Below, piece after piece: positions 1 through 5,469 of a stretch of 5,537 bases of DNA. The position numbers and the translations under genes are program-made. How positions within the stretch are numbered: position 1 is the first letter of the stretch; each line of letters begins with the position of its first letter. The notes under the pieces were generated by a model. The model was not told the origin of the DNA and searched no databases. It saw nothing but the letters and a program-made list of their open reading frames with translations. Source of the DNA: Thermoflexales bacterium (GTDB lineage Bacteria; Chloroflexota; Anaerolineae; Fen-1058); contig JAUQXD010001187.1 of the NCBI GenBank assembly GCA_030834835.1, positions 1-5,537 on the forward strand. The letters are read 5' to 3'.

Positions 1-2
1 GG

Positions 3-30
3 TTGCACCTGCACTTGCGCGCAGGTGCAA
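3..30 (-). terminator. Inverted repeat after the last gene, candidate terminator hairpin
   Basis: A perfect 10-bp inverted repeat, TTGCACCTGC (3-12) and GCAGGTGCAA (21-30), with an 8-base loop. It begins about 19 bases beyond the ATPase stop on the transcribed strand. A second, mutually exclusive pairing exists: CACTTGC (12-18) with GCAAGTG (27-33). The position fits the end of the operon. The U-rich tract needed for intrinsic termination cannot be judged because only two bases remain in the window beyond the stem. It could instead be a protein-binding palindrome or an intergenic repeat. Confidence 0.4.
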
Positions 31-49
31 GTGTCCGTGGCCGAAATCT

Positions 50-874
50 TTAAGCCATCACACGCTTGAGCAACTGTTGTATGAGGTCGCGTTCGGCGGG
101 TGATAAAGTATCCGGTGTCTGGCCGTGCAGCACCGCTTGCCCCAACTCCGAACGGGCCAACACCTTCAGGTCTTCTGTAAACGTATCGCCCACGATGTCT
201 TCCTGCACGATTTTACCATCACGCATCATCAGGATGCGGTGTGTGCGCCGCGCCACATTGGCATCGTGGGTCACGATCATGATCGTGGTGCCGTGCTGGC
301 TGTGCAGCGTCTCGAAGACACTCAACACTTCGTCGCCGCTCACACTATCGAGGTTGCCGGTCGGCTCATCGGCCAGGATGATGGCCGGACTGTTGGCCAG
401 CGCGCGCGCAATCGCCACTTTCTGGCGCTGTCCGCCCGACAGTTGCGACGGCAGATGGTGACCTCGACCTTGCAGACCGACCATCGTCAACAGTTCTTGC
501 GCGCGTTGATGTCGTTCGCGTTCGCTGATGCCTTGCCCGTGCATGGGCACTTCCACGTTTTCGATCGCCGTCAGCGTGGGGATCAGGTTGTGCATCTGAA
601 ACACGAAGCCTACGGTTTTGGCGCGGAACCGATCGAGATCGTGTAGCGATCCGAGATCGTGCCCGTCGATGATCACTTTGCCCGCCGACGGCTTATCGAG
701 CGCGCCGATCATGTTGAGCAGCGTCGATTTACCGGAGCCGCTCGGCCCCATCACGGCCACGAATTCGGCGGCCTGCACGCGGAAACTCACGTCGTTCAGC
801 GCGTACACTTTCTCACCATCGCCGTAGACCTTGGTCAGGCCGATGGCCTCTACAACTACCTTTGGATCAGTCAT
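50..874 (-). CDS. ABC transporter ATP-binding protein, MacB/LolD type
   Basis: Cytoplasmic ATPase subunit of a type VII ABC system; it hydrolyses ATP to drive the FtsX-like permease encoded upstream. The 274-residue protein has every canonical motif: Walker A GPSGSGKST (43-51), Q-loop Gln93, signature LSGGQ (145-149), Walker B IILADE with catalytic Glu170, D-loop NLD (174-176) and switch His203. The stretch from LSGGQ through ADEPTGNLD is typical of the LolD/MacB/YknY group. I chose the ATG at 872-874, not the longer GTG-initiated frame at 904, because a GGAG (881-884) lies 6 bases upstream and the family N-terminus begins here. The 904 start falls inside the left inverted repeat of the neighbouring cassette. 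Family members are usually about 225-235 residues; this one carries about 40 extra C-terminal residues (about 231-274) ending in a predicted helix, LSPAERDLIQQLLKRV. It is the last gene of the cluster and is separated from the adaptor gene by the GxxExxY cassette. The substrate is unknown. Confidence 0.95.
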   Translation of the reverse strand: MTDPKVVVEAIGLTKVYGDGEKVYALNDVSFRVQAAEFVAVMGPSGSGKSTLLNMIGALDKPSAGKVIIDGHDLGSLHDLDRFRAKTVGFVFQMHNLIPTLTAIENVEVPMHGQGISERERHQRAQELLTMVGLQGRGHHLPSQLSGGQRQKVAIARALANSPAIILADEPTGNLDSVSGDEVLSVFETLHSQHGTTIMIVTHDANVARRTHRILMMRDGKIVQEDIVGDTFTEDLKVLARSELGQAVLHGQTPDTLSPAERDLIQQLLKRVMA

Positions 875-880
875 GTTGAA

Positions 881-884
881 CTCC
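881..884 (-). promoter_or_regulatory. Ribosome-binding site of the ATPase gene
   Basis: GGAG on the minus strand, 6 bases before the ATG at 874. It decides the start in favour of the ATG over the GTG at 904. It lies outside the inverted-repeat cassette, so the ATPase gene kept its own translation signal after the presumed insertion. Confidence 0.6.
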
Positions 885-898
885 ACAATGCAGATCAT

Positions 899-925
899 AA
901 CCACTGAGACACGGAGGCACGGAGG
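899..925 (+). repeat. Left inverted-repeat arm of the GxxExxY cassette
   Basis: 27 bases: AAC followed by three tandem octamers, the first CACTGAGA (902-909) and the next two both CACGGAGG (910-917 and 918-925). It is the inverted partner of 1308-1334 with four mismatches. The tail stop codon of the cassette gene's out-of-frame remnant abuts it at 926-928. Confidence 0.8.
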
Positions 926-1002
926 TTATAGGACCTTGCGTGTGATGCCGTTTTTGAGAACGGCGACATTGAAGTTAATGATCAGACCGACTTTGCACCC
1001 CC
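926..1002 (-). pseudogene. Out-of-frame 3' tail of the GxxExxY gene
   Basis: Skipping one G in the run at 998-1002 makes translation continue as CKVGLIINFNVAVL and then KNGITRKVL to a TAA at 926-928. This is the usual C-terminal strand and basic tail of the GxxExxY family. It shows that the annotated stop at 975 results from a one-base insertion, either a true mutation or a sequencing or assembly error in a homopolymer. The sequence has no other stop or damage, so the lesion looks recent. Confidence 0.75.
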
Positions 1003-1298
1003 GTCAATTTGAGATACGTCAAGAGCTGAGCCTCATGCACTGAATTCACTGACTCGACTGCTTTCAGTTCGACCACTACTTTGTTCGTAACCATGAAATC
1101 AAGGCGATAGCCGCAGTCTAGCCTGATGCCCTTGTATTCTACGGGAAGCGATTTTTCCGATTCGAACGGCACACCTCGCAAGGTAAGATCATGTGCCAGG
1201 CAGGCATGATAGGCGGACTCCAGCAAGCCAGGACCCAGTGCGCGATGAACTTCAATGGCCGCGCCGATAATTTTGTTGGTCAACTCTTCTTCATACAA
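975..1298 (-). CDS. GxxExxY family PD-(D/E)XK nuclease-like protein, C-terminus lost by frameshift
   Basis: Small protein of the GxxExxY family (TIGR04256/PF13366 as I recall), which has a PD-(D/E)XK nuclease-like fold and no settled function. The open frame gives 107 residues. The name-giving motif is GLLESAY at 24-30. Candidate catalytic residues are Glu27, Asp67 (YRLDFMV) and Glu77/Lys79 (VVVELKAVE), followed by the conserved QLLTYLKLTG (91-100). After Gly100 the sequence diverges to VQSRSDH and stops. Dropping one base from the five-G run (998-1002) restores a family-like tail and a length near 123. The start is TTG with a GGAGG 9 bases upstream; the following MYEEELTNKIIGAAIEVH matches the usual N-terminus. 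The gene lies within inverted repeats between adaptor and ATPase, so it is probably a passenger and not part of the exporter. Whether the truncated product folds is uncertain, since the lost segment holds a core strand in homologues. Confidence 0.85.
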   Translation of the reverse strand: MYEEELTNKIIGAAIEVHRALGPGLLESAYHACLAHDLTLRGVPFESEKSLPVEYKGIRLDCGYRLDFMVTNKVVVELKAVESVNSVHEAQLLTYLKLTGVQSRSDH

Positions 1299-1307
1299 AA
1301 TTGAATG

Positions 1308-1312
1308 CCTCC
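1308..1312 (-). promoter_or_regulatory. Ribosome-binding site donated by the inverted repeat
   Basis: GGAGG on the minus strand, 9 bases before the TTG at 1296-1298. It supports this non-ATG start; the only nearby ATG (1292-1294) is in another frame that stops after four codons. Confidence 0.6.
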
Positions 1313-1334
1313 GTGTCTTCGTGACTCCGTGGTT
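1308..1334 (-). repeat. Right inverted-repeat arm of the GxxExxY cassette
   Basis: Read on the minus strand: AAC, then octamer CACGGAGT, then CACGAAGA, then CACGGAGG. Its inner end is GGAGG (1308-1312), placed 9 bases before the TTG start of the GxxExxY gene, so the repeat doubles as a ribosome-binding site. In the frame of that gene the arm reads as NHGVTKTRR. I recall a similar NHEDTKTRR string as a common N-terminal extension in predicted proteins, and this repeat would explain it. Confidence 0.8.
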
Positions 1335-1337
1335 TAG

Positions 1338-2537
1338 TTATTGGCCTATCTCGATGTCCACAAACGCCGTCATGCCCCAGCGCAGCGCCGGATCAAGTTG
1401 ATCGAGTTCGACGATGACGGTGTAGTTGACGGCGCTGACGCCGGGCGTGCTCATCGGCGCGATGCGTGTTACCGTGCCTTTGATGGTCTTGCCGGGCAGG
1501 GCGTCAAACGTCACGCTGGCCGCCACGCCTTCGCGCACGCGGGCGATGTCGGCCTCGCTCAGGTCCGTCGTCTCGATTCGCAGCGAAGCCAGATCGCCCA
1601 ATGTGACGATGCTTTGCCCCGGCGACATCATCTCGCCCGATCGGACGAACACCGTTCCGATCGTGCCGTCGAATGGCGCGACGAGTTGAAGTTTCGCCGA
1701 CTGCGATTTCGCCGTCTCCAATGCCACCTGCGCCTGTTTCACCTGCGCTTCAGCTACAGCGATTTGCCCGGCTGCCGAACCCGCCTTTAGCAAAGCGAGT
1801 TGGGCCTGCGTCGAAGCTTGCTGCGCCTGCGCGGCATCGACGCTGGCGCGGGCGGCTGTCACCTCATTCCGGGTCGCGCCCGCTTTCACCTGGGCCAGGC
1901 GCTTGACGGCGACTTCGTGCTGCGCCTTGATCGAGGCTAGCTGCGCTCGCATCTTCTCTTCGGCCAGTCCCAGACCGCCGGCATGGATGCCGTATTCTTT
2001 GGCCGCAGCACGGCCTTCCAGCACGCCGTCATAAGCCTGCTGCGCAAACACAACTTCAGCCGCAGTCCGCGACACCTCCGCTTCTGCCGCGGCAATGTCC
2101 GCTGATCGTGCGCCCGCTTGCAGCTGTGCCAGTTGCGCCGTCGCGTTTTGCGTGTTGGCCTCCGCAGCTTTCACGGCCTGTTCAGCCACCGCGATCTCTT
2201 CGGCCCGCGCCCCGGCTTTGATCTGGGACAGCTGCGCTTGCGCAATTGCCAATGCGGCCTCGGCCTGCGACACGGCCAGCTGCGCATCGACATCATCCAA
2301 CTGCGCGATGGTATCACCGGCCTTGACCTGATCGCCTGTCTGCACCTTCAGATCGATCAAAGCGCCGCCGGTCTGAAAACTCAAGTTAGCCCAGCGCGTA
2401 GGCAGCACCTTGCCGGATGCCGTTACCACTGCGGGCACATTCACGGTCGAAGCGGTGGGTGTTGGCGTTACCTGGCCTGTGCTGCAAGCAGCCAGAATCA
2501 AAGTCAACAGCATCAAACTAACGAGTGTCTTTTTCAT
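1338..2537 (-). CDS. HlyD/MacA-family efflux adaptor, predicted lipoprotein
   Basis: Periplasmic or extracytoplasmic adaptor of the ABC system, comparable to MacA or YknX. The ATG at 2535-2537 is chosen over one at 2576 because GGAGG lies 5 bases upstream and a clean signal peptide follows. The protein has 399 residues: a lipobox LAAC with Cys18, a Thr/Pro linker (24-29), first half of a biotinyl-lipoyl-like domain (about 37-82, LIDLKVQTGDQVKAGDTIAQLD), an Ala/Gln-rich coiled-coil hairpin (about 83-280), the second lipoyl half (about 284-314, APFDGTIGTVFVRSGEMMSPGQ), and a beta-barrel/membrane-proximal part ending in WGMTAFVDIEI. Four AGA-type repeats start at 107, 140, 218 and 251, symmetric about residue 179, which should be the hairpin tip. 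The tip lacks the RLS-type signature known for TolC docking. A 70-base spacer separates it from the permease gene. The substrate is not predictable. Confidence 0.92.
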   Translation of the reverse strand: MKKTLVSLMLLTLILAACSTGQVTPTPTASTVNVPAVVTASGKVLPTRWANLSFQTGGALIDLKVQTGDQVKAGDTIAQLDDVDAQLAVSQAEAALAIAQAQLSQIKAGARAEEIAVAEQAVKAAEANTQNATAQLAQLQAGARSADIAAAEAEVSRTAAEVVFAQQAYDGVLEGRAAAKEYGIHAGGLGLAEEKMRAQLASIKAQHEVAVKRLAQVKAGATRNEVTAARASVDAAQAQQASTQAQLALLKAGSAAGQIAVAEAQVKQAQVALETAKSQSAKLQLVAPFDGTIGTVFVRSGEMMSPGQSIVTLGDLASLRIETTDLSEADIARVREGVAASVTFDALPGKTIKGTVTRIAPMSTPGVSAVNYTVIVELDQLDPALRWGMTAFVDIEIGQ

Positions 2538-2542
2538 GCTAA

Positions 2543-2547
2543 CCTCC
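2543..2547 (-). promoter_or_regulatory. Ribosome-binding site of the adaptor gene
   Basis: GGAGG on the minus strand, 5 bases before the ATG at 2537. It is a strong Shine-Dalgarno and decides against the upstream ATG at 2576, whose extra 13 residues would mask the lipoprotein signal peptide. Confidence 0.8.
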
Positions 2548-2607
2548 ATAATTGCAGCGAGTGGCGATGTCGCCATCGTCCTTATCTACTTGTTTCCTTG
2601 TTTACTG

Positions 2608-4863
2608 TTATTCGTAGCGCAGCGCTTCAACTGGACTTAGATTAGCCGCCCGCCACGCGGGATACAATCCGCCGATCGCGCCCAGCAGCAGGGCGATGAT
2701 GGCCGTTTGCAGCAGCAGGCTCGGCGACACGACGATCTTCAGGAAGTCACCCCACAACGGTATCAGGCTCATTAACCAGCCCAGCACGATGGCCGACACA
2801 AAACCGATCGCGGTGCCGAGCGAACTGAGCAACACCGATTCCTTGAGCACCATCCACAACACTCGCCGCCGCCGCCAGCCCACGGCGCGCAGTGTGCCGA
2901 TCTCGCGGGTGCGTTCGTACACGCTCATGATCATCGTGTTGGCCATGCTGATGCCGCCGACGATCAGCGCCAGCAGCGTGATCGCCAGCATCATCGCGCT
3001 CATGTTCTGCATGTCGGGCATACTCTCCGCGAACTCGCTCGACAGCGTCACCATGATCTCCGGCTGGGCGGCTTCCAGTTGTTTCGCCAGCGCTTCGGCC
3101 TGCGTCGGATCGTTGACCTTGATCGCATACATCGAGACCTGACGCGGCTTGCCCGTCAACTCCTGACCGTCTCGCAACGAGACAACGGCCGCGCCCTCTT
3201 CATACGACACACCTGTTTCAAACACGCCCACAATGCGGAAGCCGATCTCGCTGATACGCACCACATCGCCGACCTTCGCCTTCAGCGCTTCCAACGTCTT
3301 GCGGCCCACGATGATCTCGCGATTGCCCTGCAGGCCGCGTCCTTCGACGATGGTGAAATGCTTAATCGCCGGTTCATGCGGCGCATAACCGAAGATCAAC
3401 ATGAACGGCATGTTCTCCATCGTCACCGCGCTGAACACGATGCCTGATACGCTCTGCACGCCCGGCGTGGCCGCAATCTGCCGGCCGATCTTTTCGCTGA
3501 TGGCGCTATACGCCGTATCGGTTGCCTCTTTCTGCCGCGCGACGAGATCAACTTCGGTGCTCACCATCAAATTGTTAAACTCGACGATGAAGCCTTCGGC
3601 CATGCCGCTCATCATCACGATCGAACTTAGCGCCAGGCTGATGCCGAGAATGGTCAGGCCGCTGCGACCGCGTCGCCGCGACAAAGCGCGCAGCGTTTCC
3701 GATTTCAGGCGGCTCCGCGCTTTGATCGATTCTTTTGCGCCGCCGCCGTGATATTGCAGCGCCTCGATCGGGAGCAGCTGCGCCGCTCGCCACGCGGGAT
3801 ACAGTCCGCCGATCGCACCCAACACGATTGCGGTGATCAGCCCTTGCGCGATCAAATCGAGCGTCACGTTACCCTGAATGAAGCCGATGGTCGTGTTGGC
3901 GCTGACCAATGCCATCAGGCCGCTGCCCAGCCCGCAGCCGATCAGACCCCCCAACAATCCCAGCAACACGCTTTCGCCGAAGATCATGAGCATCACCCGG
4001 CGGCGCTGCCAGCCTACCGCGCGCAGCGTGCCGATCTCTCGCGTGCGCTCGAAGGTACTCATCATCACGGTGTTGGTCATGCCCACACCGCCGATCAGCA
4101 CGGCCAGCGCCGCAATCGCCACGGCAAACGCCTGCATGTACTGCACCATCTGCGCCTGATCGGCCACGTCGCCCGATTGCGACACGCTTAGCCGCGGGAA
4201 CTGTTTTTCCAGTCGGGCGCGCAATTCCTCAATCTCGCGCGGGTCCTCCACTTTGATCTGCACCGCGCCCACTTGCCGATGTTTTTGCAGTAATTGTTGT
4301 GCATCGCTTAAAGCTAGAATCGCCGCAGCATCTTCAAAGCCGTTGCCGCTGTTGTAAATGCCCACGATCTTGAACGAGCCGCCCGTCAGACGCAACACAT
4401 CGCCGACGCCGAGTTTCAGCGCGTCGGCCGCTTGCTTGCCCAACATGATCTCGCGGCCGCCGCCGGCCGCTCGGCGTGTGGCGCCCAGCGGGACGCCGTC
4501 CACCAATCGGAAGCGCTCAAACGCGAAGCTGGCCGGATCGTAGCCAAACACAAAAAAGTAAGGCGTATTCGGCGCGGCGACGTTGCCCACGATCAGGCCG
4601 GTCGCTTCATGCACGTTGGGCAGGGCGGTCACGTCGTCGATGACCTGCTCATCCACGCCGCTCATCGTGATGTCGAACGCGCCCTCTTGCATCAGCGTGA
4701 GGTCTGCGCCGCTGCCGCCGAACATCTCTGCGTAGCCGGTGCGCAGGCCCTCGCCCATCGCACCCAGCGCGACGATCATCGCCACGCCCACGGCGATGCC
4801 GGAGACAGTCAACAGCGTGCGTGTCTTGCGCCGCAATAGATTCTTGAAAATGAAGTTCAACAT
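2608..4863 (-). CDS. ABC transporter permease, tandem fusion of two FtsX/MacB modules
   Basis: Membrane subunit of a type VII ABC system; the family transmits ATP-driven motion to extracytoplasmic parts instead of forming a classic channel. The 751-residue chain holds two homologous modules. Module 1: TM1 about 16-36, MacB_PCD-like external domain about 37-240, TM2 about 243-266, ERTREIGTLRAVG loop 272-284, TM3 about 293-320, TM4 about 335-358 with YPAWRAA (355-361). Module 2: TM5 about 401-424, external domain about 425-620, TM6 about 624-646, an identical ERTREIGTLRAVG loop (650-662), TM7 about 671-700, TM8 about 715-736 with YPAWRAA (734-740). MacB/LolC-type proteins usually have one such module (about 400 residues) and dimerise. 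The ATG at 4861-4863 is preferred to a TTG at 4893, since MLNFIFKNLLRRKTRTLLTV is the canonical N-terminus and the TTG would overlap the methyltransferase gene. Its ribosome-binding site is weak, which with a 13-base gap suggests translational coupling to the methyltransferase. Confidence 0.93.
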   Translation of the reverse strand: MLNFIFKNLLRRKTRTLLTVSGIAVGVAMIVALGAMGEGLRTGYAEMFGGSGADLTLMQEGAFDITMSGVDEQVIDDVTALPNVHEATGLIVGNVAAPNTPYFFVFGYDPASFAFERFRLVDGVPLGATRRAAGGGREIMLGKQAADALKLGVGDVLRLTGGSFKIVGIYNSGNGFEDAAAILALSDAQQLLQKHRQVGAVQIKVEDPREIEELRARLEKQFPRLSVSQSGDVADQAQMVQYMQAFAVAIAALAVLIGGVGMTNTVMMSTFERTREIGTLRAVGWQRRRVMLMIFGESVLLGLLGGLIGCGLGSGLMALVSANTTIGFIQGNVTLDLIAQGLITAIVLGAIGGLYPAWRAAQLLPIEALQYHGGGAKESIKARSRLKSETLRALSRRRGRSGLTILGISLALSSIVMMSGMAEGFIVEFNNLMVSTEVDLVARQKEATDTAYSAISEKIGRQIAATPGVQSVSGIVFSAVTMENMPFMLIFGYAPHEPAIKHFTIVEGRGLQGNREIIVGRKTLEALKAKVGDVVRISEIGFRIVGVFETGVSYEEGAAVVSLRDGQELTGKPRQVSMYAIKVNDPTQAEALAKQLEAAQPEIMVTLSSEFAESMPDMQNMSAMMLAITLLALIVGGISMANTMIMSVYERTREIGTLRAVGWRRRRVLWMVLKESVLLSSLGTAIGFVSAIVLGWLMSLIPLWGDFLKIVVSPSLLLQTAIIALLLGAIGGLYPAWRAANLSPVEALRYE
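2651..2687 (+). repeat. Intragenic direct repeat, permease module 2 copy (YPAWRAA region)
   Basis: Matches 3788-3824 at 34 of 37 bases. It encodes the GAIGGLYPAWRA segment near the end of permease module 2. The offset of 1137 bases equals 379 codons, the module length. Confidence 0.8.
2875..2967 (+). repeat. Intragenic direct repeat, permease module 2 copy (coupling-loop region)
   Basis: Similar to 4009-4098. It encodes the TM6 end and the ERTREIGTLRAVGW cytoplasmic loop expected to contact the ATPase. The offset of about 1134 bases agrees with the tandem-module structure. Confidence 0.7.
3788..3824 (+). repeat. Intragenic direct repeat, permease module 1 copy (YPAWRAA region)
   Basis: Partner of 2651-2687. 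It encodes the same GAIGGLYPAWRA segment at the end of permease module 1. The near-identity at DNA level is mostly explained by protein constraint plus shared ancestry of the modules. Confidence 0.8.
4009..4098 (+). repeat. Intragenic direct repeat, permease module 1 copy (coupling-loop region)
   Basis: Partner of 2875-2967, covering the TM2 end and the first ERTREIGTLRAVGW loop. The loop is residue-identical in both modules although some codons differ, so both halves probably still bind ATPase subunits. Confidence 0.7.
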
Positions 4864-4876
4864 TGGCACTTCGTCT

Positions 4877-5458
4877 TTACATCGCCGGCTCAACGAGCAC
4901 GGCCCGGCTCAGACCGACTTTGGGTTGAGCGATCGGGCGCAAGCCAACTGCCTGCGCTGTCTCAACGGTCTTTCGAAAATCGGCGGCGGCTACGTGAAGT
5001 TTAGGCTCGACCAGCAGATAAGGCGCGGTCGGTTTGAGCAGATTCCGAACCTCCTGCAAAAACGCGGCCTGATTCGGGACTTCATGCACCATCCAGAAGG
5101 TCAGGATAAAATCGGCCGGCTCGCTAAGGGCCAGCGTGTTCGGTTGACAACGATGCGGCTGAATGCGCGCCTGCAAGCCCGCTCGCTCGGCGCGTCGCTG
5201 CAGCCGATCAAGCATCTGCGCTTGCAGATCGACGGCGATGACGTGGCCTGTGGCGCCGACCAGCCGCGCCATGGGCAGTGTAAAGTAGCCCATCCCACAG
5301 CCGACATCGATCACGGTTTGGCCCGGTGCGATCCAGTCGCGCAACATCTTTTCGGGGTTGTGGATCAATCGGCGCAGTGGATTGTCGAAGGTGAAGCACA
5401 ACCACCACGGGCAGACATGATCGTCCATCAGCAGCATTTGGCGCACCTTGTTTGGCAT
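4877..5458 (-). CDS. Class I SAM-dependent methyltransferase
   Basis: Predicted soluble methyltransferase of 193 residues using S-adenosylmethionine; substrate unknown. The Rossmann core shows motif I VIDVGCGMG (49-57), the acidic residue ending strand 2 in VIAVDL (Asp77), a motif near strand 4 ADFILTFWMVHEVPN (115-129), and a strand-5 motif LKPTAPYLLVEPK (141-153), where the usual PGG turn is replaced by PTA. The N-terminus has a CPWW segment (16-19) and DNPLRRLIHNPEKML (25-39), which I recognise from a family of small UbiE-like methyltransferases with this arrangement. The ATG at 5456-5458 has a GAGG 5 bases upstream. It starts 11 bases after the preceding stop and ends 13 bases before the permease ATG, so it is surely cotranscribed with the exporter. 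A role in modifying the exported compound or its target is inference only. Confidence 0.88.
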   Translation of the reverse strand: MPNKVRQMLLMDDHVCPWWLCFTFDNPLRRLIHNPEKMLRDWIAPGQTVIDVGCGMGYFTLPMARLVGATGHVIAVDLQAQMLDRLQRRAERAGLQARIQPHRCQPNTLALSEPADFILTFWMVHEVPNQAAFLQEVRNLLKPTAPYLLVEPKLHVAAADFRKTVETAQAVGLRPIAQPKVGLSRAVLVEPAM

Positions 5459-5469
5459 ACTGACCTCGC

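Larger units (their letters stand above)
899..1334 (-). mobile_element. Inverted-repeat-bounded GxxExxY cassette inserted in the operon
   Basis: A 436-bp unit bounded by 27-bp imperfect inverted repeats (899-925 and 1308-1334, 23 of 27 matching). It contains only the GxxExxY gene. It starts 3 bases after the adaptor stop codon and ends 24 bases before the ATPase ATG. Removing it would leave adaptor and ATPase about 27 bases apart, a normal operon spacing. I see no convincing target-site duplication and no transposase. From memory, GxxExxY genes are often found beside such ACGGAGG-type repeats in environmental genomes. Calling it a mobile element is therefore inference from structure and context, not from a recognised insertion sequence. 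Confidence 0.5.

Noticed and set aside
66..907. Several plus-strand open frames opposite the ATPase gene
   Set aside because: The minus strand carries all ABC motifs in one frame; the plus frames overlap one another, have no family-like motifs and are Arg/His-rich shadows of GC-rich coding DNA.
990..1005. Programmed ribosomal frameshift at the G run
   Set aside because: Restoring the tail needs a +1 shift, while typical transposon-type slippage is -1, and the -1 frame stops within a few codons. A simple one-base indel explains the data better.
890..1345. Target-site duplication around the GxxExxY cassette
   Set aside because: Flanks outside the two arms share no direct repeat; the left flank ends in ATCAT and the right flank begins TAGTTATT.
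2562..2575. Short palindrome TGGCGA-TG-TCGCCA in the permease-adaptor spacer
   Set aside because: A 6-bp stem with a 2-base loop is too small to be a convincing hairpin, and it has no U tract or partner site.
2538..2576. ATG start extending the adaptor by 13 residues
   Set aside because: The ATG at 2537 has a strong GGAGG and opens directly on a lipoprotein signal peptide; the extension would disrupt it.
2696..4839. Plus-strand frames of 60-150 codons opposite the permease
   Set aside because: They are antisense to a complete two-module permease and their composition (Arg, His, Gln, Pro-rich) is typical of antisense translation.
4864..4893. TTG start extending the permease by 10 residues
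   Set aside because: It overlaps the methyltransferase end, and the sequence from the ATG at 4863 onward is already a standard N-terminus for the family.
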